A DNA stretch of 64,000 nt, from positions 8,715,601-8,779,600 of the forward strand of contig OX442324.1 in NCBI GenBank assembly GCA_949358305.1. The letters are read 5' to 3'. The position numbers and the translations under genes are program-made. Shown piece after piece: positions 29,653 to 39,123 of the stretch. The notes beneath the pieces are model-generated. The model worked only from the letters and a program-made list of their open reading frames with translations. It was not told where the DNA came from and ran no database searches. The stretch's first letter is position 1. Each line of letters begins with the position of its first letter. The DNA comes from Strigamia acuminata (Eukaryota > Arthropoda > Chilopoda > Geophilomorpha > Linotaeniidae).

Positions 29653-32163
29653 ATGGCTTCTAATAGGCATGATGACTATAAAGATGTCAAGAAGCTCGAC
29701 GGCACGAACTATGCAACATGGGCGGTGCAGATTCAACTTCTGCTCAAATACAACGGTGTCTGGGGCCACGTGAACGGCACAGAGCCGAAATTGCCGGACA
29801 CAGCGACGGCAAAGGAAAAAAGAAAATTTAATGTCCGGGAAGACAAAGCCATGTCTACGTTGTGCATGAGTTGCGGCGAACCGCAACAGGTTATAGCCGT
29901 TGCCTGCCCCACTGCTGCAAAAGTATGGGAGGCGTTGAAAGCGGCTTACCAGCCGACAACGAGAGCACGTCGGGCTCGTCTTCGCCGCGAATTTCTCAAT
30001 TTGAAACTGCTAGAGAATGAAGAAATGTTGGTTTTCACCGGAAGAGTGGATCGAAAAGTCACAGAATTAAAAGATGTGAAGATTGAAGTCTCCGATGAGT
30101 TCCTGGCATTTCAATACTTGGACCTTTTGCCCCCACAATATGAAGCTGTGAAGCAAACTGCATACCACTGGGGCGATGCAGAGTTCACAGCCCAAAATGT
30201 CAAAGATAGGTTGCTTGGCGAATACAATCGCCTTTATGAGCAAAACAACGAGTTTGGCGTCGTACCAAGTGTAGTGGACAACGCAAATGCATTTTTTGGC
30301 AAAAGCAACTGGAAACCTCGAGGGAAAACTTCGAATTCGGCAGGGTTTCAACGTGGCACGTGTTTTACTTGTGGCGGAACAGGCCACTTCGCCCGCGAAT
30401 GCCCCTCGCCGCCGAAACAAGGGACATTTGCCTCTAATGTCAGCTCACCTGCCCAATCAAAACGTGGGGGTGGTCGTGGCAAAGGACGAGGGAAGAGCCA
30501 GCAAAGGGCCAATCTTACCCAAATACACGCTTTCGAAGACGAACCGCTCACGTTGTATTCTGCAGTTTTGGACGAGGCCCCTGCACAACCGTTGTCTCTT
30601 GTGTCGCACGGACAATTCGACTCGCAGTGGTACGTGGACACAGGAGCGACCGACCACTTTTCCTTCAACCGGAACTGGTTCTCCGATTATAAGCCTTTAT
30701 CCAACTTCAGTGTGTTACAAGGGGAAGGAAAATCGAAGATCGAAGGGGTCGGCAGCATTGTTCTTACCTCACTTTATGGAAACAAACAAAGGAAAATAAC
30801 TTTGGAAAACGTTTATTATGCGCCGAATTTCCGCAAGAATCTAATCTCGCTAGGGCGCACCGACGAAGCGGGGTTGTGCACATTTGTCAAGAATGGGAAA
30901 ATGTCGATTTATATGAACAAGATCGAGGAGCCATCGATTACGGCTGTTAGAACAAGCGATAGGCTGTATAAAGTCAGCTGCCGTATCGAGGCTAAGAATG
31001 TAAACACAGCTGCATTAACTGCGCACCAGAATGCAGCTGCTGTCCTCGACTTGATCAAATCATCTGTAAAGGATGAAAAATTTGTACAACCGTTACTAAC
31101 CATGCTTAATTATAAGTCCGCTTTACTAAACAGTTCGAGCAAGTCGGATAAGGGAAAATCCGCACCTAATTTAATTGCGCAAGTGAGCGAAACAGCTAAG
31201 ATGAACGCGCCTGCGGCGATTACTTTAACAAAGACGGGAAATGAGGTTCAAATACCTCCTGCGAATACTCCCCAAGCAAATGCGAATGCGAAAGTTAATG
31301 GGGATTTGACCAAAGTAACAGTGAAAAACAAAGAACAGCCACAGACCATGGACACATGGCACTCGAGGATGGGGCATCTGAATGCTAAGGGCATCTCCCA
31401 TTTGGAGAAACTGGAAGATGTTTTCGGGATTAGCATTTCAGACAGAAATTTGTCAACATGCGACGCATGCGCGCGTGCGAAGAGCACGAGGGCAAGTTTT
31501 CCCCCTATTATTGCTATCTCTACAAAAGAGATTTTGTCCCTCGTCCACATGGACGTGTGGGGAGCATCACAGAAGACATCCTTGGGTGGGGCCAATTTTT
31601 ACTTCATCCTAGTTGATGACTATTCACGTTATATGTGGATAATTACGATGAAGACCAAGGGGGAAGTTTTGGGCCATTTCAAACGTTGGTTGACGGAAAT
31701 AGAACGAACAACGGGCAAGAAAGTGAAATGTATCAAAACAGACAATGGCGGGGAGTTCATTTCCAGGAATTGGGACGATTATGCGTCGAGAATTGGATTG
31801 AAGTGCATTCGCACAAACGCATACTCTCCGGAGATGAATTCCGTGGCTGAAAGAGCCAATCGCACCATTGTCAGTGGTGTTAGGGCTCTAATGATCGAGA
31901 ACAGTTTCCCCTATCCCCTTTGGGCTGAATTGGCGACAACAGTCGTTTACCTGAAAAACAGGTTTCCACATGCAGGGATTGAGGGGAAAACCCCTTACAC
32001 AGTATTTTTCGACAAGAAATTGTCCCTACGCCACATTAAATGTATTGGATCGCAAGGGCAAGCTGGAAGGGAGGGCATGGGCGGGAGCATTGATTGGATA
32101 TGCAATATCCACAAGGGGCTACAGGATCTGGGATCCCATACGGAATCAAGTGTTTGCATCTAA
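29653..32163 (+). CDS. gag-pol: Copia B3 Gag, protease and integrase
   Basis: 836 codons from ATG 29653. UBN2-type Gag core (residues about 1-200), CCHC knuckle CFTCGGTGHFAREC (about 30360-30400), protease WYVDTGATDHFS (about 30630), pre-integrase WHSRMGH ... CDAC, integrase D in MDVWGA (31551), D in KTDNGGEF (31740), E in NSVAERANR (31845). It is the intact version of the gag that is broken in B1. A 32-base deletion at about 32050 (compared with B1) removes the start of the integrase C-terminal segment and shifts the frame, so the last 40 codons are not original. Pol continues in 31970-33682. Confidence 0.9.
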   Translation: MASNRHDDYKDVKKLDGTNYATWAVQIQLLLKYNGVWGHVNGTEPKLPDTATAKEKRKFNVREDKAMSTLCMSCGEPQQVIAVACPTAAKVWEALKAAYQPTTRARRARLRREFLNLKLLENEEMLVFTGRVDRKVTELKDVKIEVSDEFLAFQYLDLLPPQYEAVKQTAYHWGDAEFTAQNVKDRLLGEYNRLYEQNNEFGVVPSVVDNANAFFGKSNWKPRGKTSNSAGFQRGTCFTCGGTGHFARECPSPPKQGTFASNVSSPAQSKRGGGRGKGRGKSQQRANLTQIHAFEDEPLTLYSAVLDEAPAQPLSLVSHGQFDSQWYVDTGATDHFSFNRNWFSDYKPLSNFSVLQGEGKSKIEGVGSIVLTSLYGNKQRKITLENVYYAPNFRKNLISLGRTDEAGLCTFVKNGKMSIYMNKIEEPSITAVRTSDRLYKVSCRIEAKNVNTAALTAHQNAAAVLDLIKSSVKDEKFVQPLLTMLNYKSALLNSSSKSDKGKSAPNLIAQVSETAKMNAPAAITLTKTGNEVQIPPANTPQANANAKVNGDLTKVTVKNKEQPQTMDTWHSRMGHLNAKGISHLEKLEDVFGISISDRNLSTCDACARAKSTRASFPPIIAISTKEILSLVHMDVWGASQKTSLGGANFYFILVDDYSRYMWIITMKTKGEVLGHFKRWLTEIERTTGKKVKCIKTDNGGEFISRNWDDYASRIGLKCIRTNAYSPEMNSVAERANRTIVSGVRALMIENSFPYPLWAELATTVVYLKNRFPHAGIEGKTPYTVFFDKKLSLRHIKCIGSQGQAGREGMGGSIDWICNIHKGLQDLGSHTESSVCI

Positions 32164-33682
32164 ACATGTCCGCATTTTTGAGGATTCTTTTTGGTATGAA
32201 GTGGGCAAGAGATTGCACCACCCACAAGGTGGACATAAGGAACCTGAATATTTTGCGGGTTCTCCTTCTGAAACCGAAGACGACGATGATGATTCCATTG
32301 CCCCTGCCGAAGAAGCTGAAGAAGAGGTTCAGGAAGTGGTTGTTGTTCCACCTCCTGCTCAACCTCCTGCCCAACCCCCTGCTCCGAAAGCAAAACCTGC
32401 ATTACCCACAACCCCAAAGCCCGCTTTTAGGCCTGAATTGAGACCACAGGTCAAGCAGGCGACACAACTGCCTGCAGTGGAAACTACTGCAGAGGATTTG
32501 GTTGGGGACGATGAACGTGGTGGGGATAATCCGATTGAAGAAATTGGGGGGGCGAAGGGGGATGATGGAGAATTTTTCAACGTTTATCCCGAAGACGATG
32601 AGGAAGTCAAACTTCCTCCGGGAATACAAGCCCGTCGCGGTTCGGGCAAAAGGGGTAAAGTGAAAGAAACCCCAAACCCAATGTTGCTGCCACTGGACAT
32701 GACTAAGTGGAGACGGGTTGCGTCAGTCCGTAAAGCCGGGGCAACTGCGGGAAAAGTTGATGTAGTCTATTTCTCACCCAATGAGGATAAATTGAGAAGT
32801 CGAACGGATGTTGCACGGTGGTGCGACAGAGAAGGCTATGCCTACGTCCCGGAACTTTTCGACTTCAAAACCTCTGACGGCGAAGAGCCTTTACCTTTTG
32901 CGGGGTTTTGCGCAGTTGAGCCTGACGAGGAGGCGATTGGGGGCATCAACAAACCCTATTGGGAAGGGGCCATGAAGGACGAGATAGATATTTTCGATGA
33001 GCGAGAAGTCTATCGCGAAATTGACAAGCCTAAAGACGTACAGCTTTTGGGGACAAAATGGATATGTAAAATGAAGCGCGACCATACTGGAGTCATTAGA
33101 CGTTATCAAGCTCGTTTAGTGGCCCAGGGATTTAAACAGAGGCCCGGGATTGACTTTACTGAAGTATTTTCTCCAGTTGTCAACTTCGTCCTCGTAATCG
33201 TCTTTTTCTGCACTTTGGTAGTGCTTAAGGGCTGGCGCGACGTGCACATCGATATCAAGGCCGCCTACCTCTATGGCGACCTCGATACAGTGCAATATTG
33301 TGAAGTCCCCAAGGGCTACAGAACATCGAAGAACCGACATAAATGTTGGATGCTGCTGAAGGCTTTATATGGTCTGCATCAGAGCGGACGGATGTGGTAC
33401 CAGGTACTTCACGACCGTCTGCTCCAACTGGGATTTGTACCGATGTTGGGATTAAATTGTGTCTATTCTCTGGACAACGAGGCCGTAATCGTCTTTTACG
33501 TGGACAACATTGTTCTCTTCTCAAGAGACGATTACGTTGAGAAATGCGTTCTCAAATGGATTCGAAGTTTCTTCGACATTGTCGACTTAGGTCCGGTGAC
33601 CCTATTGTTGGGTATCGAGTTCGACAGATCGGGGGGGGCGAATCCGAATTCACCAGAGAAGGTACATAGAGAAGTTGTGTAA
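31970..33682 (+). pseudogene. pol: Copia B3 Pol middle part: linker, MBD-like, RT
   Basis: True sequence from about 32055. Integrase C-terminal segment (RIWDPIRNQVF), acidic and proline-rich linker, MBD-like domain at 32705-32870, then RT with KWICKMKRDHTG and YVDN near 33498, where B1 and B2 have YVDD: the second active-site aspartate is Asn, so this RT would be inactive. A run of eight G near 33632 (seven in B1) shifts the frame; B2 has the same extra base. Confidence 0.85.
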
Positions 33683-34159
33683 AATGTACGGAGTGGATCC
33701 GTGTCACCGCGTGAAAGTCCCGGGGACCCCGGGTACGATGATCCAAAAGGTCATAGTTGGTGAGCGGGTTAACACCTCATTTCCGTACAGGAACTTGGTC
33801 GGAAGTCTTCTGTTTGTTGCGAGCAGGACAAGGCCTGATATTTTATTCTCGGTCATTGCCCTCTCGCAATATAACGAAACTCATTCTGCGCGTCATGTGG
33901 GCATGCTAATGCAAATTTTGCGATATTTGGGAAACACACCCGACTACGCCATTGATTTATCGAATTGCAAGAACGATTCACTCACAGTCTACACTGACGC
34001 GTCCTTTGCCCTGGACCAAGACAAAAGAAGGAGCTTTGGGGGCCATATAGTATATCTAGGGGGAGTTCCGATCTCGTGGAACTGCCATAAGCAGACGATG
34101 ACCTCCCTGTCGATCATGGAGAGTGAATTTCTGGCCGTGGTCGATGGGGTGAAGGATAT
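33675..34159 (+). pseudogene. pol: Copia B3 Pol: end of RT and RNase H start
   Basis: Continues B3 pol after the frameshift, from KMYGVDPCHRVKVPGTPG to the RNase H residues MESEFLAVVDGVKDI. It is cut at 34159 by gypsy E. RNase H YTDASFALDQ is present near 33990. Confidence 0.9.
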
Positions 34160-34703
34160 TGTTACGTGTGGGTTGGGGTGATCCACACACATAACAAATG
34201 CTAATTAATTTAGCAAAGACCTTGAAATCCTTTAGGTGAAATGATTGAGAGAACTGATTTATCATTTAAATAAATCTCTTTTATTCTATGGGATTTATTA
34301 CAAACTTAACAAAATCAAATGATAAACATAATCCTTTATTTTACATAAACATAAAGCAAGAAAGCAAGAATGATAATCAAATTATATCTCTATGAATTTG
34401 GAAAGGCGGGGTGGGACCAAGCGCTGTGTGCGCTGGTCCACAGAAGCCTTTACTTACCATGTTAACTGTTTGAGGCTCAGAACATTTCTGCTCTCTCAAA
34501 CCCACTTAGCTCACCAGGTAAACTCTGGGTCCACCCCCGCTCTACTTGATTGATTAGTCCAGTTGCCCTGTGCATAATTAACACAGTGACAACTGGTGAG
34601 CGGATTTGGAAACTCCAGTGTGCCTAGTGAGAGCTTTCAGAATTAATTCTCTAAACAGAGCGTTTAGGCCCGCTGTCGTACAGCGAGGTCTGCGCTCGTA
34701 ACA
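34160..34703 (-). repeat. 3' LTR of gypsy E
   Basis: 544 bp, sense strand TGTTACGAGCGCAG ... CACACGTAACA. The polypurine tract AAAGGGGGGGG (minus strand) abuts at 34704-34715. Confidence 0.95.
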
Positions 34704-34715
34704 GCCCCCCCCTTT

Positions 34716-35313
34716 GAAAAATTTTGGTCTCCAAAATTCAAATTGTTTCAAATGGAAATACCCCCAAATTTCTACTTCGAGATTATCATTTTCACTTCTA
34801 ACTTTCAACATCATTCTTGCTCTTCACAAAATTTTTAACAAAATTTACGAGAATTGTTCTATTACCTTTATATCCCTCAATTCTTAGTTTAACAATACTT
34901 TTCTTGGAAAAGCCAATTACATAAAATTAAACTCTTCGTGTTTGTCTATACACAAGAGAAAATCTAAAACAAAATTTTACACAAAATTATACAAGTAACA
35001 ATTGTAATTTCAATTTTAGTCTTCTTCGATTTCTTCAATTGTCGCATCCTCTTCGAAGGTTATCAGATGATCTTTGATGATTTCCAACGCAAATCGACTT
35101 CTTAAATCATAAGTTTGTCGTGATGTCATTCCGACTCGCTTATCTATCGTCGTTTCGTCCTCCTCTGTTAACTTAGTATCCAAATCGGACAAAGATATTT
35201 GTTCGTCCATCATAAATTATCCAACTTCTAAGTCGAAACACAATGTTAAGCAGTTTTACTTACTGGCCTCTCGCTTAATCGCTCAATAAAGTCGAACTTT
35301 CTGCGCAAGGTGT
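34716..35313 (-). other. 3' region of E between pol and the polypurine tract
   Basis: About 600 bases, non-coding except for the small acidic frame at 35016-35213. Confidence 0.6.
35016..35213 (-). CDS. Small acidic protein downstream of E pol, unknown
   Basis: 65 codons, starting with two ATGs, 100 bases after the pol stop. Very acidic, ending TIEEIEED. Near its start it reads DEQISLSDL, which resembles the conserved tail motif DEDQISLKSLFEP of the E Pol itself. It may be a separate accessory product or a decayed duplicate of the Pol tail. F and G have no equivalent that I can see. Confidence 0.35.
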   Translation of the reverse strand: MMDEQISLSDLDTKLTEEDETTIDKRVGMTSRQTYDLRSRFALEIIKDHLITFEEDATIEEIEED

Positions 35314-38300
35314 TCAATAAAACCGGCGATAATTTGTCCGTGCTCGTGGTCTTAACCGCTCAGAACGGAAATCACGTGTTTCGTCAGCGACGTCCTCTGT
35401 TGGCAATTTCTTCGAACGTTCCTCCGATGTCACTTCCGGCTCGAACAACGATTTCAAAGAAATCTGATCCTCGTCACTTATGAATCTTTCTTGGCATGGT
35501 TTTTTTGATTGTTTTAGTGCTTTTTTAGTGTTAATTCTAACTTCTTCAATTCCTTTACTTTCCATCAACTTAGTTTTGTTAGAATTTTCCGCCTTCACCT
35601 CAGTTTCACTATTCCTATCCATAATTATGGATACTTCTTTCCTTGGCTTGTAAGGTTTTAACCTTTCTACATTTACAATGTCTGATTTTTTACCAGTTGA
35701 ATCTACTATTTGGTAATCGTTTGGTGCAGTTCGGCGCACTATTTCGTAAGGACCAGAATATTGTGGCAGTAATTTCTCACTGAGTCCAACCTTTCTGTTC
35801 GGTTTTTTCAAATAAACGTATTCTCCAGGCTCGAACTCCACAACCTTTCTGTTCTTATCAAATCTTTCTTTGCTTTTAGCTGACATCTGCTCCAGTCTCT
35901 GGTTTGAGATTCTCCTTGCTGCCTCGATGAATTTGGCAGTTCTCAAAGTGAATTCCTTCTTCGGGAGATTCAGATTCACATCGACGTTAACATCTGCTTC
36001 ATACCCCCTTAATAAAAAGTATGGGGTATATCCAGTTGTCTCGTGAACCGACGTGTTGTACGAGAATAACAGGTGTGGCAGGAAATCATCCCAGTCCGTA
36101 TGATCTTCATTTACGTAGTTCAGAAGCATTTTCGCAAGTGTTGCGTTAAAACGCTCCGTTAAACCGTTTGTCCTGGCATGATATCCGCTAGTTGTTTTAT
36201 GTTTTGATTTATAGAGTCTCGAGACCTCCTCCATCAATTCATTTCTGTATTCTGTACCACGGTCAGTCAGAATTTCCCTTGGAGATCCTTCTTTCACCAT
36301 TATCTCATAAACTAAAGCATCCGCTGCTGCAATGGCCGTGCAAGTTGGTGACGCTCTCGCACAGACCGCTCTAGATAAATAGTCCGTCATAACAAACACA
36401 TAATTATTCCCTTTCTTTGAAGTCGGGAACTTTCCTAAAGTGTCCATTCCTACTCTTTGGAATGGTCTGGTCACGGTTGTCCAGGGCTGCAATAATCCTT
36501 TTGGTGGTGTGGTATCTGTTTTTGCTGCAGCGCACTTCTTGCAGGACAAGACGTAGTCTCTGACCTCTGCATAAATTCTGGGCCAATGGAATCTGGTGCT
36601 TATTCTTTTCCAAGTTTTCGACAGGCCCAGATGAGCTCCTGGAAGGCCATCATGCATCTCGTGCAGAACATCTTGCTGTAAGTGTTTTGGCACAACCAGC
36701 AGTAACCTTTCGTTGCCCAGGAAATTCTTCCTTCTGAACAAAACTTCATCCTGGAGCACGAACTGTTGTAAAGATCGTCTCTTCTTTTTCGAAAGGCGCT
36801 CAATATCTCGAAGTGCATCAACGTATTCCTTCAGCTTCTGATCCTTTCGCTGCTCGGCAGGTAGGTCCAGATTTTCCAGTAGCAACAAAGGTAAATCAAT
36901 TATTTCTTCTTCGCCCACTGCCTCAGGAATACGACTTAACGCATCTGCATCTTGATGTTTTTTACCACTCTTGTGAATGACCTCATAGTCATAGTCCACC
37001 AATTGGAGTGACCATCTGGTGAGTCGTCCGTTGGGATTTCTCACAGTTTTGAGCCACTGCAACGCTGAATGGTCCGTAATAACGTAGAATTTTTGGCCAT
37101 ACAAGTAAGGTCGGAACTTTTGTATGCCAAAGATGATCGCAAGGCACTCACGTTCTGTCGTATCATAATTCTGCTCTGCTTTGCTAAGCAGTCGGCTAGC
37201 GTAGGCTACGACATGTTCTTGTTTATTTATCTTTTGTTTCAGCACAACTCCTAATCCATATGCACTGGCGTCAGTAGAGATCATAAAGGGCTCGCTGAAA
37301 TTTGGATGAGCCAGCACTGGAACTGTCGTTAGGGCCGTCTTCAGCTTCTGGAACGCTTCATCGTGTGGCGGTCCCCAATCATACTTTTCTTCTTTCTTTG
37401 TCAGATTTACAAGGCACTTGGACACGTCTGAAAAACCACGAATAAATTTGCGATAATAAGAACATAATCCAAGAAATCCTTGCAACTGCTTTACTGTTGT
37501 TGGTTTTGGGAACTTCGCCACGGACTCCAAATTACGTGGATCCGGTGAAACTCCTTTTGCATTGATGACGTGTCCCAAATACTTAATGGTATCCGTTCCA
37601 AAAGTGCATTTACTTAATTTGACCTTTAAATTCGCCGTGCGCAATTTCGAAAAGACGTTGTCTAAATCAACCAAATGCTGGTCGAATGTCTTTGAAAAGA
37701 TGATCAGATCGTCCAAGTAGGCTATACACACTTTTCCTAGGAGGTTACCAAGCACTTTGTTCATGAGCTTTTGGAATGCCGCAGGACTATTACACAAGCC
37801 CTGGCCCAGTACATTAAATTCGTAATGACCGGAAGACGTTGTGAACGCAGTCTTTTCCTTATCCTCCTCATCAATCTCGACTTGGAAATATCCCTGGATT
37901 AAATCCATCATGGAAAAATACTTCGCACCTGACAGTTGGTCTAAGGTGTCGTCGATTCGGGGGAGTGGGTAAACCATCTTCTTAGTCACTGCATTCAGCC
38001 GCCTCCAATCAACACAAAACCGCCATTTGCCATCACGTCTCTTAATTAAAAGGACTGGCGCACTCCATGGACTCTCGGACTCTCTGATTACATCCATTTC
38101 AAGCAGTTTCTGGGTTTCCTCTGCTTCGACTTCTTTCTCTTTCATGGATCGGCGATATGGCTGCAGGTGAATTGGCTGTGCATCACCTGTGTCTATTTTA
38201 TGCTTGTAGACCTTTACTCTGCCTAAATCCTGATCTGAAGTGGCAAATCTATCTTCATTCTTACGCAGTAGGCTCTTCAGCTGCTCCTTTTGGTTTGTAT

Positions 38301-39111
38301 CCAGTAGATCACTTGACACGGCGGAATCAAAGTTCAAGCCATTAGGTGGCTGCTCCTCAAAACTACCAATGTCAATGACGTGGTATGCCTTGGCAATCGC
38401 TGTTCCTTTCTGCAGATAAACCGCCTTCTTCGTCGGATTCGCAACTCGCATTATGCCTGATCCATCCTTAAATGTAGTTAGAGTTTTACAGCCAATTACT
38501 CCCAATCTATCAGTCAAATTGGATAATGGCTCTGCAAACAAATCTTCATTAGTTTTATTATTGTTCACTCCAATGAAAAGCATGCATTCGTGCATTGCTG
38601 GAATTTTTATTGATTTAGTAAGTCTGCCAATAAATGTTTGTTCCAGATAATTTCTTGACATTGGAAAAACTTCCGGTTTAAATCCTTCACTTTTTCGCCC
38701 CACAAAGACCTTCCGTCGGTCATAGTCCAACACACACCCTGCTTGTTTGAGGAAAGGATCACCTAGTAAGAGCTCATGACCAAATCCCCGCACTACTAAT
38801 ACCTCCATGCTGTAGTCCAATCTTCCAATAGTGACTGTAATTTTCCCAATTCCTTCAGGAGATATTAAGGAGTTATCAATTACCCTCAATTTGATATAAG
38901 GGCAAAGCCGACGTGACAGTTGCAATCTATCAGCCAGTTCCTCACTTATAATATTTCTATATCCACCTGAATCCAATACACCTTTGACTTCTAAATTGTT
39001 CACTACGACAGGTATTGTCAGCATTTCTTCAGTGGTGTTAATGTCAACTATTTCCAACTTCCTTCTCATTCTTCTTCTCCTACGCCTACTTTTTAACTGT
39101 CTTTGTGGCAC
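35314..39111 (-). CDS. pol: Gypsy E Pol: protease, RT, RNase H, integrase
   Basis: 1265 codons, intact, in the -1 frame after gag. Protease LDSGGYRN (about residues 45-52); RT with LPRIDDTLDQL and YLDD near 464; RNase H STDASAYG near 610; integrase H2C2 region (36530-36660), D in GMDTLG (36443), D in LTDRGTEY (36265), E in NGLTERFNA (36150), then a GPY/F-type module (SGPYEIVRR, about 35750). The tail carries SDEDQISLKSLFEP, shared with F and G and of unknown role. No chromodomain is recognised. With identical LTRs this is a good candidate for a functional element. Confidence 0.95.
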   Translation of the reverse strand: MPQRQLKSRRRRRRMRRKLEIVDINTTEEMLTIPVVVNNLEVKGVLDSGGYRNIISEELADRLQLSRRLCPYIKLRVIDNSLISPEGIGKITVTIGRLDYSMEVLVVRGFGHELLLGDPFLKQAGCVLDYDRRKVFVGRKSEGFKPEVFPMSRNYLEQTFIGRLTKSIKIPAMHECMLFIGVNNNKTNEDLFAEPLSNLTDRLGVIGCKTLTTFKDGSGIMRVANPTKKAVYLQKGTAIAKAYHVIDIGSFEEQPPNGLNFDSAVSSDLLDTNQKEQLKSLLRKNEDRFATSDQDLGRVKVYKHKIDTGDAQPIHLQPYRRSMKEKEVEAEETQKLLEMDVIRESESPWSAPVLLIKRRDGKWRFCVDWRRLNAVTKKMVYPLPRIDDTLDQLSGAKYFSMMDLIQGYFQVEIDEEDKEKTAFTTSSGHYEFNVLGQGLCNSPAAFQKLMNKVLGNLLGKVCIAYLDDLIIFSKTFDQHLVDLDNVFSKLRTANLKVKLSKCTFGTDTIKYLGHVINAKGVSPDPRNLESVAKFPKPTTVKQLQGFLGLCSYYRKFIRGFSDVSKCLVNLTKKEEKYDWGPPHDEAFQKLKTALTTVPVLAHPNFSEPFMISTDASAYGLGVVLKQKINKQEHVVAYASRLLSKAEQNYDTTERECLAIIFGIQKFRPYLYGQKFYVITDHSALQWLKTVRNPNGRLTRWSLQLVDYDYEVIHKSGKKHQDADALSRIPEAVGEEEIIDLPLLLLENLDLPAEQRKDQKLKEYVDALRDIERLSKKKRRSLQQFVLQDEVLFRRKNFLGNERLLLVVPKHLQQDVLHEMHDGLPGAHLGLSKTWKRISTRFHWPRIYAEVRDYVLSCKKCAAAKTDTTPPKGLLQPWTTVTRPFQRVGMDTLGKFPTSKKGNNYVFVMTDYLSRAVCARASPTCTAIAAADALVYEIMVKEGSPREILTDRGTEYRNELMEEVSRLYKSKHKTTSGYHARTNGLTERFNATLAKMLLNYVNEDHTDWDDFLPHLLFSYNTSVHETTGYTPYFLLRGYEADVNVDVNLNLPKKEFTLRTAKFIEAARRISNQRLEQMSAKSKERFDKNRKVVEFEPGEYVYLKKPNRKVGLSEKLLPQYSGPYEIVRRTAPNDYQIVDSTGKKSDIVNVERLKPYKPRKEVSIIMDRNSETEVKAENSNKTKLMESKGIEEVRINTKKALKQSKKPCQERFISDEDQISLKSLFEPEVTSEERSKKLPTEDVADETRDFRSERLRPRARTNYRRFY

Positions 39112-39113
39112 TA

Positions 39114-39123
39114 CTAGTTTCCC
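39114..39123 (-). promoter_or_regulatory. Putative -1 frameshift site at gag stop of E
   Basis: The minus strand reads GGGAAACTAG, with GGGAAAC in the X XXY YYZ phase relative to gag (codons GGA AAC before TAG). A -1 slip continues as GKL, then through VVPQRQ, into the open pol frame. Confidence 0.6.

Noticed and set aside
34716-35313. Envelope gene in gypsy E (and 55443-56267 in F)
   Set aside because: The space is too short and has no signal peptide, membrane or fusion features; these are not env-bearing elements.
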